Source of the DNA: Frigoribacterium faeni
GTDB taxonomy: Bacteria; Actinomycetota; Actinomycetes; Actinomycetales; Microbacteriaceae
DNA length: 64,000 nt
Direction: 5' to 3'
Assembly: GCF_011761235.1 (NCBI RefSeq)
Contig: NZ_JAAOYW010000002.1
Coordinates: forward strand, 372,001-436,000
A model generated the notes under the pieces. It did no database searches. It saw only the letters and a list, made by a program, of their open reading frames with translations, and was not told where the DNA came from. Numbering within the stretch: position 1 is the first letter of the stretch; the number at the start of each line of letters is the position of its first letter. A program made the position numbers and the translations under genes. Positions 1 through 8,898 of the stretch are shown piece after piece.

Positions 1-1
1 G

Positions 2-1498
2 CCGGCCGTCGTCGACCTCGACCAGTTCGGCCACCTCTACGTCGTGGGCGCGCCCGGCTCGGGCCGGTCGCAGGCGCTGCGCAGCATCGCGGCGGCCGCG
101 GCCTCGGCCGTGTCGAGCAGCGACCTGCACCTCTACGGCCTCGACTGCGGCAACGGCGGCATCACCTCGCTCGCCGGGTTCCCGCACACCGGCGCGGTCG
201 CCCAGCGCACCCAGCTCGAGCGCGCGACCCGGCTGATCGACCGCCTCGTGGCCGAGATGGGGAGACGCCACGAGGTCATCGGGACCGCGGGCGTCGCGAA
301 CATCGCCGAGCAGCGGGCCACGGCCGCCCCCGAGGACCGCCTGCCCCACGTGCTCGTGCTGATCGACCGGTGGGAGAACTTCGTCGGCACCCTCGGCGAG
401 GTCGACGGCGGGCGCCTGACCGACGCCGTGCAGTCGATGCTCCGTGACGGAGCGGGGGCCGGGCTGCACCTGGTCGTCTCGGGCGACCGGTCGCTGCTCA
501 CGAGCCGCATGGCCGTGCTCACCGACGACAAGGTGGTGCTGCGCCTGACCGACCGGCTCGACTACAGCCTCGCGACGATCGACCACAAGACGCTGCCCGC
601 CGAGATCGGCCCGGGGCGGGGCTTCCGCTCGGGCAGCGGGGTCGAGGTGCAGGTCGGCGTGCTCGGCGACGACGTCAGCGGCCAGGCGCAGGTGGCCGCG
701 GTCCGCGAGCTGGCCGAGCGCCTGCAGGCGGCCGAGCCCCGGGCGCTGCGCCGCACCTCGCCCCTGCGGGTCGACGACCTGCCGAGCCAGCTCGACCTCG
801 ACGCGGCGCTCGAGCTCGCGGGCGCCGACGCGAGCCGTCCGCTCTGGGCCCTCGTCGGCGTGGGCGGCGACGAGATGACGGCGCAGGGCATCGACCTCGA
901 GGCCGACGCGCCCACCTTCGTCGTCGCCGGGCCGTCGCGCAGCGGGCGCAGCACGATGCTGCTCACGATCGCCGAGTCGCTGCTGCGGGCGGGCACCGAG
1001 ATCGTCGTCGCGGCTCCCCGCCCGTCGCCGCTGCGCGGCCTCGCGGGCCACGCGGGCGTGCGCGGCGTGCTGACCGGCACCGACCTCACCGAGGCCGACC
1101 TGGCGCCCCTGCTGGCCCCCGACGGCCGGCCGGTCGCGCTGGTCGTCGACGACGGCGAGCTGCTGCTCGACGTCACCGCCAAGCAGTGGCTGCGCTCGTT
1201 CGTGCAGTCGGCCGCCGACCACCGTCGCGCGCTCGTGCTCGGCGGCAACGCGAACGGCCTCTGCGCAGGCTTCTCGGGCTGGCAGGTCGAGGCGAAGAAG
1301 AACCGCCGCGGCGCCCTGCTCAGCCCGCAGGCGACGCTCGACGGCGACCTCGTCGGCGTGCGCGTCACGAGGTCGATGGTGTCGTCGCGCGTGACGCCGG
1401 GGCGGGCGCTCGTGCACCTCGGCAGCGGCGAGCCGATGACCGTGCAGGTGCCGGTGGCGGCGACCCGGGCGGCGGTAGTGTTGGCCGGTCACGACTGA
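2..1498 (+). CDS. FtsK/SpoIIIE (EccC-like) ATPase, 5' truncated
   Basis: The reading frame is open from base 2, so the true start lies upstream; about 499 codons are visible. Two P-loop-like sites are present: GAPGSGRS (bases 47-70) and GPSRSGRST (929-955). Each is followed by a strand ending in hydrophobic residues plus Asp (LVLIDRW; ALVVDDGE), giving two RecA-like domains in tandem. This matches the C-terminal part of FtsK/SpoIIIE proteins of the type VII secretion (EccC) class, which pump protein substrates at the membrane. In both P-loops the catalytic Lys is Arg, as is common in the degenerate later ATPase domains of EccC. The next gene starts 13 bases after the stop. The family is fairly clear; the secretion role is inferred, because no other type VII component is visible in the window. 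Confidence 0.75.
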   Translation, partial: PAVVDLDQFGHLYVVGAPGSGRSQALRSIAAAAASAVSSSDLHLYGLDCGNGGITSLAGFPHTGAVAQRTQLERATRLIDRLVAEMGRRHEVIGTAGVANIAEQRATAAPEDRLPHVLVLIDRWENFVGTLGEVDGGRLTDAVQSMLRDGAGAGLHLVVSGDRSLLTSRMAVLTDDKVVLRLTDRLDYSLATIDHKTLPAEIGPGRGFRSGSGVEVQVGVLGDDVSGQAQVAAVRELAERLQAAEPRALRRTSPLRVDDLPSQLDLDAALELAGADASRPLWALVGVGGDEMTAQGIDLEADAPTFVVAGPSRSGRSTMLLTIAESLLRAGTEIVVAAPRPSPLRGLAGHAGVRGVLTGTDLTEADLAPLLAPDGRPVALVVDDGELLLDVTAKQWLRSFVQSAADHRRALVLGGNANGLCAGFSGWQVEAKKNRRGALLSPQATLDGDLVGVRVTRSMVSSRVTPGRALVHLGSGEPMTVQVPVAATRAAVVLAGHD

Positions 1499-1511
1499 CC
1501 AGGGGGACCAG

Positions 1512-2714
1512 ATGAGCGACGACGGCGGGGCACAGCGCCACCACGAGACCACGCAGGGCACGGGCGGGGCGGGGGCGGCCCCCGGGGCCGCCGGTCCTGC
1601 CGGGGCGGGCGGGCCTGCCGGGCCTGCCGGGCCTGCCGGGCCTGCCGGGCCTGCCGGGCCCGCCGAGGCCGACGGGGCGGGGGACGCCGCCTCGAGCCGT
1701 CGCCGGCGACGCACGCTGATCGTCGTCGGCGGGGCCGTCGTGGTCTTCGCCCTGGGCGTCGTCCTCGCGGTCGCCGTGGGGCGCACGGCGGCGTCGCACC
1801 AGCCGCAGGCGGCCGCGGTCGAGTACCTCGAGGCCGTGCAGCAGGGCCAGGTCGAGCGGGCGATGTCGCTCGACGGCACCGAGGTCGGCGACGACGACGT
1901 GCTGCTCACCGACGAGGCCTACTCGGCCGTCACGGACGGCGTCACCGGCTACAGCGTGACGGGCACGACCGTCGACGGCGACTCCGCCGTGGTCACCGCC
2001 GTCGTGCAGCAGGGCGGCGAGGGCGGCGCCGCGTACGACCAGCAGTTCACCCTCGAGAAGGACGGCACCGACCTGCTCTTCTTCGACCGGTGGGCGCTGC
2101 AGCCCGTCGAGCTGGGCACCCTGACCGTCCAGGTCGGCGCGCCCGACGCGGCCGTCGTGACGGCCGCCGGCGTCGAGGTGCCGCACGCCGGCGCCGAGGG
2201 CGACACGGTGACGCTGCGCGCGTTCCCCGGCAGCTACCCCGCCACGCTCGACGGGGCGGGCGCCTACGCGGCGGACGACGTCGTCGGGATCGCGACGGGC
2301 GCCTCCTCGACCGGCACCCCCGCCACGCTCGTCGCCGCGCTCACCGAGAGCGGCCAGGCGGCCGCCCGGGCCGCGGTCGACTCGTGGCTCGCGGCCTGCG
2401 TCGCGAGCACCGACCTGAAGCCGGCCGGCTGCAGCTTCCAGATCCTCAACGAGCCCACCGGCTACACGCTCAGCGACCAGAAGTGGACCCTGCAGACGAC
2501 GCCCGTCTACGAGGTCGGCGACTGGACGAGCGGCGGCTGGCAAGTCGACGCGACGACCGAGGGCTCTGCCGTCTTCACGTCGAGCGTCAGCGACGGGGCG
2601 GGCGGCACCGGCACCTTCAACTCGGTCGGCGCGGTGCGGGTGCCGATCCAGGGCGTCATCCCCGACGTGACGGCCGACGGGGCCACCTTCACCTCGACGC
2701 TGCTGCAGTTCTGA
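1512..2714 (+). CDS. single-pass membrane protein with Gly-Pro-Ala tract
   Basis: 400 aa with ATG start; AGGGGGACC lies just upstream. Residues 1-60 are hydrophilic and contain a collagen-like run of GPA triplets (about 34-54). A basic patch SRRRRR is followed by one membrane segment (about 69-90), and the rest is a large extracytoplasmic part rich in Thr, Val, Asp and Gly. The segment just after the membrane (AAVEYLEAVQQGQVERAMSL) resembles the small NTF2-like/DUF4878 modules of exported actinobacterial proteins, but that resemblance is weak. The gene follows the FtsK-like ATPase closely and is probably cotranscribed, so a link to the same secretion or envelope system is possible. No enzyme motif is visible and the function is unknown. 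Confidence 0.75.
   Translation: MSDDGGAQRHHETTQGTGGAGAAPGAAGPAGAGGPAGPAGPAGPAGPAGPAEADGAGDAASSRRRRRTLIVVGGAVVVFALGVVLAVAVGRTAASHQPQAAAVEYLEAVQQGQVERAMSLDGTEVGDDDVLLTDEAYSAVTDGVTGYSVTGTTVDGDSAVVTAVVQQGGEGGAAYDQQFTLEKDGTDLLFFDRWALQPVELGTLTVQVGAPDAAVVTAAGVEVPHAGAEGDTVTLRAFPGSYPATLDGAGAYAADDVVGIATGASSTGTPATLVAALTESGQAAARAAVDSWLAACVASTDLKPAGCSFQILNEPTGYTLSDQKWTLQTTPVYEVGDWTSGGWQVDATTEGSAVFTSSVSDGAGGTGTFNSVGAVRVPIQGVIPDVTADGATFTSTLLQF
1611..1673 (+). repeat. 9-bp tandem repeat encoding Gly-Pro-Ala
   Basis: Six perfect copies of GGGCCTGCC (1611-1664) are followed by one variant, GGGCCCGCC (1665-1673). The repeat is in frame with the membrane protein at 1512-2714 and codes for its collagen-like tract. 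Repeats of this type change copy number easily. Confidence 0.9.
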
Positions 2715-2856
2715 GCGGTTGCCCGGGGTACGGGCCGGGGTACGTCGACGGGGCGGGAGCGCCTACTCGGCGATGCGACCCGACCTGCCACGCCGCTCAC
2801 AGCATGAGGGAGTGGATTGTGGGCACCGGTCCGTCCCCCATCTGCAGGAGCACACC

Positions 2857-3075
2857 ATGAACCCCGTCAAATTCATCTCCGACCTCGGCGTCAAGAGCGA
2901 GCACGCCTACTGGGGCGGCTTCGCCTCCATCGTCGTCGCCCTCGTGGCCTGGATCGCCTCCCAGGGCAAGGACTCGAACGACAAGGCGCAGTCCGACCGC
3001 TGGGGCATCTTCATCGGCCACTGGGCCCCCACCTTCTTCGCCCTCGGCCTCGCGCTGAAGCACGAGGAGAAGTAG
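2857..3075 (+). CDS. small membrane protein of unknown function
   Basis: 72 aa. The ATG at 2857 was chosen because CAGGAG (2845-2850) sits 6 bases upstream and the protein then begins MNPVKFISDLGVKSEHAYWG. Two hydrophobic stretches (about residues 20-36 and 52-67) flank a polar loop, SQGKDSNDKAQSDRWG, and the C-terminus is charged (KHEEK). A strong terminator hairpin follows 16 bases after the stop, so the gene ends a transcript. The good ribosome site and normal codon use support a real gene. I do not recognise the family. Confidence 0.7.
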   Translation: MNPVKFISDLGVKSEHAYWGGFASIVVALVAWIASQGKDSNDKAQSDRWGIFIGHWAPTFFALGLALKHEEK

Positions 3076-3091
3076 CCCTCAGGCTCGTCAG

Positions 3092-3123
3092 CGTCCCCCC
3101 TCGCCTCGTCGCGAGGGGGGACG
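3092..3123 (+). terminator. intrinsic terminator-like hairpin
   Basis: Perfect 13-bp inverted repeat CGTCCCCCCTCGC / GCGAGGGGGGACG with a 6-base loop, followed by TTCCCTTG. It lies directly after the small membrane protein and before ppk. Confidence 0.8.
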
Positions 3124-3297
3124 TTCCCTTGTCCCTGCAGGAGGCGCGGGCCGGCGAGACCGAGGAGGCGCGGGTCGGCCGCCGAGGTCCCCACAGCCCC
3201 CTGAGTCGGTCCCTCCCCGCCCTCGGGGCCGGGCCTCGTCACCAGCCGTTCACGTGGCGGGGACGTCGGCGGCTGTCGGGGGTGGCACGATGGTGCG

Positions 3298-5466
3298 ATG
3301 GACAGCGAACCACGCGTCGACGGCGCCGGCGTCACCCCCGACTTCCTCGACGACTTCGACGAGATCGTCAGCATCGAGGAGGGCACCCTCCCCGCCGAGC
3401 GGTACCTCGACCGAGAGCTCAGCTGGCTGGCCTTCAACCAGCGGGTGCTCGAGCTCGCCGAGGACGCGTCGACGCCCCTGCTCGAGCGCGCGAACTTCCT
3501 CGCGATCTTCGCCAGCAACCTCGACGAGTTCTTCATGGTCCGCGTCGCCGGGCTGAAGCGGCGCATCGCCACCGGCCTGGCCGTGCCCACGAACGTCGGC
3601 CGCGGCCCGAACGAGGTGCTCGCCGACATCAACACCAAGGCCCATGACCTGCAAGAGCGGCACGCGCGGGCGTTCCTCGACCTGGTCAAGCCCGACCTCG
3701 ACGACGCCGGCATCCACATCGAGAAGTGGTCCGACCTCGAAGAGGCCGACCGTGTGCGCATGCGCGAGATCTTCACCGAGCAGATCTTCCCGGTGCTGAT
3801 GCCCCTCGCCGTCGACCCGGCGCACCCGTTCCCCTACATCTCCGGCCTGTCGCTGAATCTGTCGGTGCGCGTGCGCAACCCGAAGACCATGCGCCAGGAG
3901 TTCGCCCGCCTCAAGGTGCCGCAGATGCTGCCGCGCTTCGTGCAGCTGCCCGACGACGACAGCGGGCGCGTGCGGTTCATCCCCCTCGAAGACCTGATCG
4001 CGAACCACCTGCAAGACCTGTTCCCGGGCATGGAGGTCGTCGAGCACCACGTGTTCCGCGTCACCCGCAACGAGGACGTCGAGGTCGACGAGGACGAGTC
4101 CGAGAACCTCATCCAGGCGCTCGAGCGCGAGCTGCTGCGCCGACGCTTCGGGCCGCCGATCCGCCTCGAGATCACCGACGACATGGATCCGGTCACCCTC
4201 GAGCTGCTCGTGCGCGAGCTCGACGTCACCGACCAGGAGGTCTACCGCCTGCCGGCGCCGCTCGACCTCGCGGGCCTCTTCGAGATCACGAAGATGTCGC
4301 GCTCCGACCTCAAGTACCCGAAGCACCTGCCGCAGACGGCCCTGCAGCTGCAGCCGACCGAGCCCAACATGAAGCCCGACATGTTCGCGAGCATCGCCCG
4401 GCAGGACATCCTGGTGCACCATCCGTACGAGTCGTTCGCGACGAGCGTGCAGGCGTTCCTCGAGCAGGCGGCCGCCGACCCCAACGTGCTCGCCATCAAG
4501 CAGACCCTCTACCGCACGAGCGGCGACAGCCCGATCATCGAGGCGCTGATCGACGCCGCCGAGTCGGGCAAGCAGGTGCTGGCCCTGGTCGAGGTCAAGG
4601 CGCGCTTCGACGAGCAGAACAACATCACGTGGGCCCGCAAGCTCGAGAAGGCCGGCGTGCACGTCGTCTACGGCCTCGTCGGCCTGAAGACCCACTGCAA
4701 GCTCGCCCTCGTGATCCGCCAGGAGAAGGGCACGCTGCGGCACTACACGCACATCGGCACGGGCAACTACAACCCCAAGACCAGCCGCATCTACGAGGAC
4801 ATGGGCCTCTTCACCGCCGACGACCAGGTCGGCAAGGACCTGACGCGCCTGTTCAACGAGCTCTCGGGCTACGCGATCGAGAAGAAGTTCAAGCGGCTGC
4901 TCGTCGCCCCGCGCTACCTGCGCCGCGGCCTGCTCAAGCAGATCCAGGGCGAGATCGAGGCGGCGCAGGCCGGCCGGCCGTCGGGCATCAAGATCAAGAT
5001 CAACTCGATCGTCGACGAGCAGATCATCGACGCCCTCTACCGCGCCAGCCAGGCCGGGGTGCCGGTCGACGTGTGGGTGCGCGGCATCTGCACGATCAAG
5101 CCCGGGCAGCCGGGGCTCAGCGAGACGATCCGCGTGCGGTCGGTCCTCGGTCGCTACCTCGAGCACTCGCGGCTGTTCTGGTTCGCGAACGACGGCGACC
5201 CGCAGGTGTTCATCGGCAGCGCCGACATGATGCACCGCAACCTCGACCGCCGCATCGAGGCGCTCGTGCGCCTGACCCAGCAGGACCACCTCGACCAGGT
5301 GGCGGCGCTGTTCGAGCGGGCGATGTCCGACGAGACCGCGTCGTGGTGGCTCGAGAGCGACGGCACCTGGACGCGGCACGCCCGCGACGAGCAGGGCGCC
5401 CCGCTGGCCGACCTGCAGAACGTCCTCATGAAGCAGATCACGCAGCGCCGCCGGGCCAGCCGGTGA
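3298..5466 (+). CDS. ppk: polyphosphate kinase 1
   Basis: 722 aa. Reversibly transfers the gamma-phosphate of ATP to inorganic polyphosphate at the membrane or cytosol. The N-terminal domain is typical ([39 protein letters not shown]). The C-terminal half has the two phospholipase-D-like lobes with THCKLALV (His466) and [10 protein letters not shown] (His623). Their distances from the C-terminus match the two phosphate-handling histidines of E. coli Ppk (435 and 592). GTGNYNPKT and the [11 protein letters not shown] end are also present. The stop overlaps the next start (GTGA), so ppk and the Nudix gene are translationally coupled. Placement just before the pst operon suggests a phosphate-storage module. 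Another ATG at 3290 is out of frame. Confidence 0.97.
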   Translation: MDSEPRVDGAGVTPDFLDDFDEIVSIEEGTLPAERYLDRELSWLAFNQRVLELAEDASTPLLERANFLAIFASNLDEFFMVRVAGLKRRIATGLAVPTNVGRGPNEVLADINTKAHDLQERHARAFLDLVKPDLDDAGIHIEKWSDLEEADRVRMREIFTEQIFPVLMPLAVDPAHPFPYISGLSLNLSVRVRNPKTMRQEFARLKVPQMLPRFVQLPDDDSGRVRFIPLEDLIANHLQDLFPGMEVVEHHVFRVTRNEDVEVDEDESENLIQALERELLRRRFGPPIRLEITDDMDPVTLELLVRELDVTDQEVYRLPAPLDLAGLFEITKMSRSDLKYPKHLPQTALQLQPTEPNMKPDMFASIARQDILVHHPYESFATSVQAFLEQAAADPNVLAIKQTLYRTSGDSPIIEALIDAAESGKQVLALVEVKARFDEQNNITWARKLEKAGVHVVYGLVGLKTHCKLALVIRQEKGTLRHYTHIGTGNYNPKTSRIYEDMGLFTADDQVGKDLTRLFNELSGYAIEKKFKRLLVAPRYLRRGLLKQIQGEIEAAQAGRPSGIKIKINSIVDEQIIDALYRASQAGVPVDVWVRGICTIKPGQPGLSETIRVRSVLGRYLEHSRLFWFANDGDPQVFIGSADMMHRNLDRRIEALVRLTQQDHLDQVAALFERAMSDETASWWLESDGTWTRHARDEQGAPLADLQNVLMKQITQRRRASR

Positions 5467-6407
5467 GCGTGGTCGCCGCCACCACGGTCGTCGCCGCCGG
5501 CGCCGTCTGCTTCCGCGTCGTCGACGGCAAGGTGCGGGTGCTGCTCATCCACCGCGAGCACCACGGCGACGTCTCGCTGCCGAAGGGCAAGGTGGACCCC
5601 GGCGAGTCCACGCCCCAGACCGCCGTGCGCGAGATCCACGAAGAGACCGGCTACCGCGTCGCGCTCGGCGCGCCGCTCGGCACCGCCGAGTACGTCATGC
5701 CCGGCGGCCGCGACAAGGTCGTGCACTACTGGGCCGCCGAGGTCACCGACGAGTCGTTCGCGGCCGCCGGGCGCTTCGCGCCCAACAGCGAGGTGGCCGC
5801 GATCGAGTGGGTCTCGGTCGAGAAGGCGCGCGCGAAGCTCACCTACGAGCGCGACGCCGAGGTGCTCGACCGCTTCGCCGACCGGGTCGCCGCCGGCGCC
5901 GCCCGCACGTTCGCCCTCGTGGCCCTGCGCCACGCCAAGACCACGTCGCCGGGCGACTGGGACGGCTCGGACGCCACCCGGCCGCTGCTGCCCCAGGGCC
6001 GTCGCCAGGCCAAGTCGATCGCCCCCGGCATCGCCGCGTGGGCGCCCCAGCGCCTGATCAGCAGCACCGCCGCACGCTGCCTCGCCACGCTCGAGCCGCT
6101 CTCGGCGCTCACCCGCGTCGGCGTCAAGCAGAGCGACTCGATCAGCCAGGACGCCTTCGAGCGCCACGACGACGACGTCCCCGGCGTCGTCGCGAAGCGC
6201 CTGAAGAAGCGGGTGCCCGCCGTGTTCTGCACGCACGCCCCGGTGCTGCCCGAGATCGTCCGCCAGATCGCCGCGGGCACGAAGGGCGGGCACCGCCTCG
6301 ACCTGCGCCGCGCCTCCTCGCTGGGCCCCGGCGAGTACACCGTGCTGCACGTGTCGTGCGCCGACGCCTCGCTCGTCGCCGTCGAGACGCACGGGCCGGT
6401 CGCCTGA
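5463..6407 (+). CDS. mutT1: Nudix hydrolase fused to SixA-like histidine phosphatase (MutT1 type)
   Basis: 314 aa, GTG start overlapping the ppk stop by 4 bases. Residues about 1-135 form a Nudix domain with a complete Nudix box (Gly42 to Tyr64: GKVDPGES...REIHEETGY). Residues about 150-314 form a histidine phosphatase domain with the LRHAKT motif (His157) and a second His in [10 protein letters not shown]. Mycobacterial MutT1 has the same fusion and hydrolyses 8-oxo-(d)GTP and diadenosine polyphosphates, and Mycobacterium tuberculosis also keeps it beside ppk. The likely role is nucleotide-pool sanitation or removal of di-adenosine polyphosphates. The architecture is seen directly; substrate choice is inferred from the family. 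Confidence 0.93.
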   Translation: MSVVAATTVVAAGAVCFRVVDGKVRVLLIHREHHGDVSLPKGKVDPGESTPQTAVREIHEETGYRVALGAPLGTAEYVMPGGRDKVVHYWAAEVTDESFAAAGRFAPNSEVAAIEWVSVEKARAKLTYERDAEVLDRFADRVAAGAARTFALVALRHAKTTSPGDWDGSDATRPLLPQGRRQAKSIAPGIAAWAPQRLISSTAARCLATLEPLSALTRVGVKQSDSISQDAFERHDDDVPGVVAKRLKKRVPAVFCTHAPVLPEIVRQIAAGTKGGHRLDLRRASSLGPGEYTVLHVSCADASLVAVETHGPVA

Positions 6408-6535
6408 CGGGACGGCGGCCGCGCCGGGCGCCGGAGCGGCCTGGGCCGCGGCCGAGCGGTGCCTGAGCCCGGGCAGTGTCCCGGCTGTGCTCGGGCCCTG
6501 TCGCCACGGGGACGCCCGGCCGATGTTCCCCCCGC

Positions 6536-6579
6536 GTTAACCTCCCGTTCACCGTCGCAGACGACCGTGGTCACCCGGT
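6536..6579 (+). promoter_or_regulatory. PHO-box-like PhoP operator upstream of pstS
   Basis: Four 11-base units in register: GTTAACCTCCC (6536), GTTCACCGTCG (6547), a poor third unit (6558) and GGTCACCCGGT (6569). This fits the actinobacterial PHO box, direct repeats of roughly GTTCACCnnnG bound by PhoP. It lies 72-115 bases before the pstS start, so phosphate starvation probably induces the operon. Confidence 0.75.
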
Positions 6580-6650
6580 CGACGTAGCGTCTCGCCTCGG
6601 GTCAGCACCGGCCCAGCACACACAGCCACACATCCCGAGAAGGAACCTCT

Positions 6651-7748
6651 GTGAACTTCAAGCGCACCGGCAGCATCCTGACGATCGCCGCGGTCGGCAC
6701 CATGCTCCTCGCGTCCTGCGCGGCCAACGAGGGCGGCTCCGGCACCTCGACCGACGGCGCCTCCTCCGACCTCTCCGGCGAGATCGCCGGCATCGGCGCC
6801 TCGTCGCAGCAGTCCGCCCAGGAGGCCTGGGTCACCGGCTTCCAGACCGCCAACCCCGACGTGACGATCAACTACGACCCGCAGGGCTCGGGCGGCGGCC
6901 GTGAGAGCTTCATCTCCGGCGCCGCGGCCTTCGCCGGCTCGGACCGCGCGTTCAAGACCGACGAGATCTCGTCGAGCACCTTCGCGGGCTGCACGCCCGA
7001 CACCGGCATCGTCGAGCTGCCCGCCTACGTCTCGCCCATCGCCGTCATCTTCAACCTCGACGGCGTCGACGAGCTCAACCTGTCGCCCGCCACGATCGCC
7101 GGCATCTTCAGCGGCGCCATCACCACGTGGGACGCCGCCGAGATCAAGGCCGACAACCCCGACGCCACGCTTCCCAGCACGCCCATCACGGCCGTGCACC
7201 GCTCGGACGACTCGGGCACCACCGAGAACTTCACCGAGTACCTCAACGCCAACAGCCCCGACGTGTGGTCCTCCGAGCCCGACGGCGTCTGGCCCCTCGA
7301 GGGCGGCGAAGGCGCCAACCAGACCTCCGGCATGATCGACGCCGTCACCAACGGCACCGGCACCATCGGCTACGCCGACGCCTCGCGCGCCGGTGACCTG
7401 GGCGTCGCCAAGATCAAGGTCGGCGACGAGTTCGTCGAGTACTCGGCCGAGGCCGCCGCGGCGATCGTCGACGAGTCCCCCGAGGAGGAGGGCCGCACCG
7501 AGGGCGACATCGCCATCGAGCTCGACCGCACCTCGACCGCCGCGGGCGTCTACCCCCTCGTCCTCGTCAGCTACCTCATCGGCTGCGAGTCCTACGAGGA
7601 CGCCGAGCAGGGCGCGCTCGTGAAGTCGTACTTCGAGTACGTCACCAGCGAGGAGGGCCAGCAGGTCGCGGCCGACGCCGCCGGCTCCGCTCCCATCTCG
7701 AGCACCCTCTCGGGCCAGGTCGCCGACGCGATCGCGCTCATCAAGTAG
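6651..7748 (+). CDS. pstS: phosphate ABC transporter substrate-binding lipoprotein
   Basis: 365 aa, GTG start with GAGAAGGA about 7 bases upstream. The signal peptide ends in the lipobox LLASC (Cys23), so the protein is anchored outside the membrane. Phosphate-binding motifs of PstS are present: GASSQQSAQEAW, YDPQGSGGGRESF, AFAGSDRAF and HRSDDSGTTENF. It captures phosphate for PstCA/B. It is the first gene of pstSCAB, preceded by a PHO box and followed by a strong hairpin, which would give more PstS than the membrane parts. Confidence 0.97.
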   Translation: MNFKRTGSILTIAAVGTMLLASCAANEGGSGTSTDGASSDLSGEIAGIGASSQQSAQEAWVTGFQTANPDVTINYDPQGSGGGRESFISGAAAFAGSDRAFKTDEISSSTFAGCTPDTGIVELPAYVSPIAVIFNLDGVDELNLSPATIAGIFSGAITTWDAAEIKADNPDATLPSTPITAVHRSDDSGTTENFTEYLNANSPDVWSSEPDGVWPLEGGEGANQTSGMIDAVTNGTGTIGYADASRAGDLGVAKIKVGDEFVEYSAEAAAAIVDESPEEEGRTEGDIAIELDRTSTAAGVYPLVLVSYLIGCESYEDAEQGALVKSYFEYVTSEEGQQVAADAAGSAPISSTLSGQVADAIALIK

Positions 7749-7762
7749 CACCTGCCTCACCG

Positions 7763-7795
7763 GGCCCGGGACCGCACGCCGTGCGGTCCCGGGCC
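7763..7795 (+). terminator. pstS-pstC intercistronic hairpin
   Basis: Perfect 15-bp stem GGCCCGGGACCGCAC / GTGCGGTCCCGGGCC with a 3-base loop, 14 bases after the pstS stop. There is no T-run, so it probably causes partial termination and stabilises the pstS message. The rest of the spacer (about 7806-7880) is a loose CGCAGCACC/CGCACCACC repeat. Confidence 0.7.
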
Positions 7796-7935
7796 GTCGC
7801 CCTGACAGGGGCACCGCAGCACCGGCACCACCCGCAGGACCCGCACCACCCGCAGCACCCGCACCACAGGCAGCACCCGAACCGCCGCCCGAGCACCGCC
7901 CTGACATCGAGCACCCACCCGGAGGACCTCGTCCG

Positions 7936-8898
7936 ATGACCGCCCCCGCATCGACCGCCACGAAGGTGAGAGCCCCGCGCGCGCCTCGTCGCCCCGCCGA
8001 CAAGATCTTCTCGGGCAGCACCGTCGTCGCCGGCGGGCTCATCCTCGCCGTCCTCGCCGCCGTGGCGATCTTCCTCGTCGTGCAGAGCGTCCCGGCCCTG
8101 GTCGCCTCCCCCGACGACATCTCGCTCTCGGGCTTCCCCGACTCGTTCTGGCAGTACGTCGGCCCCCTCGCCTTCGGCACGGTCTACGCCGCCGCCCTCG
8201 CGCTCGTCATGGCCCTCCCGGTCGCCGTCGGCATCGCGCTCTTCATCTCGCACTACGCGCCCCGCCGGCTCGCCGCGGGCCTCGGCTACGTGATCGACCT
8301 GTTGGCCGCCGTGCCGTCGGTCGTATTCGGCCTCTGGGGCAGCATCGTCCTCGCCCCCGCCGTGCAGCCGGTCTACGCGTGGATGGTCGACCACCTCGGC
8401 TGGTTCCCGCTCTTCGCCGGTCCCGTGTCGGGCACCGGCCGCACGCTGCTCACCGCCTCCATCGTGCTCGCCGTGATGATCCTGCCGATCATCACCGCGC
8501 TGAGCCGCGAGGTGTTCCTGCAGACCCCGACGCTCCACGAGGAGGCGGCGCTCGCCCTGGGCGCCACCCGCTGGGAGATGATCCAGGTCGCGGTCCTGCC
8601 CTTCGGCCGCCCCGGCATCATCTCGGCGTCGATGCTCGGCCTCGGCCGCGCCCTCGGCGAGACGATGGCCGTCGCCCTCGTGCTCTCGCCGGCGCTGGTC
8701 GTCAACCCCGCGATCCTCACCTCGACGAACTCGTCGACCATCGCCGCGAACATCGCGCTGCGGTTCCCCGAGGCGCACGACATCGGCATCAACACGCTGA
8801 TCGCCACGGGCCTCGTCCTGTTCGTCATCACGCTGGTCGTCAACTCGATCGCCCGCGTCGTCATCAACCGCCGCAAGGCCTTCTCGGGAGCGAACTGA
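7936..8898 (+). CDS. pstC: phosphate ABC transporter permease PstC
   Basis: 320 aa, ATG with GGAGG 11 bases upstream. Six membrane segments follow a short basic N-terminus. The ABC permease EAA loop is visible as HEEAALALGATRWEMIQVAVLP and its following Gly. DLLAAVPSVVFGLWG and GRALGETMAVALVL are typical PstC signatures. With PstA it forms the phosphate channel driven by PstB. Its TGA overlaps the pstA ATG by one base. Confidence 0.96.
   Translation: MTAPASTATKVRAPRAPRRPADKIFSGSTVVAGGLILAVLAAVAIFLVVQSVPALVASPDDISLSGFPDSFWQYVGPLAFGTVYAAALALVMALPVAVGIALFISHYAPRRLAAGLGYVIDLLAAVPSVVFGLWGSIVLAPAVQPVYAWMVDHLGWFPLFAGPVSGTGRTLLTASIVLAVMILPIITALSREVFLQTPTLHEEAALALGATRWEMIQVAVLPFGRPGIISASMLGLGRALGETMAVALVLSPALVVNPAILTSTNSSTIAANIALRFPEAHDIGINTLIATGLVLFVITLVVNSIARVVINRRKAFSGAN

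Noticed and set aside
3250-5379. Long minus-strand frame across ppk
   Set aside because: Mirror of ppk codons, His/Leu/Val/Asp-rich, with no recognisable domain.
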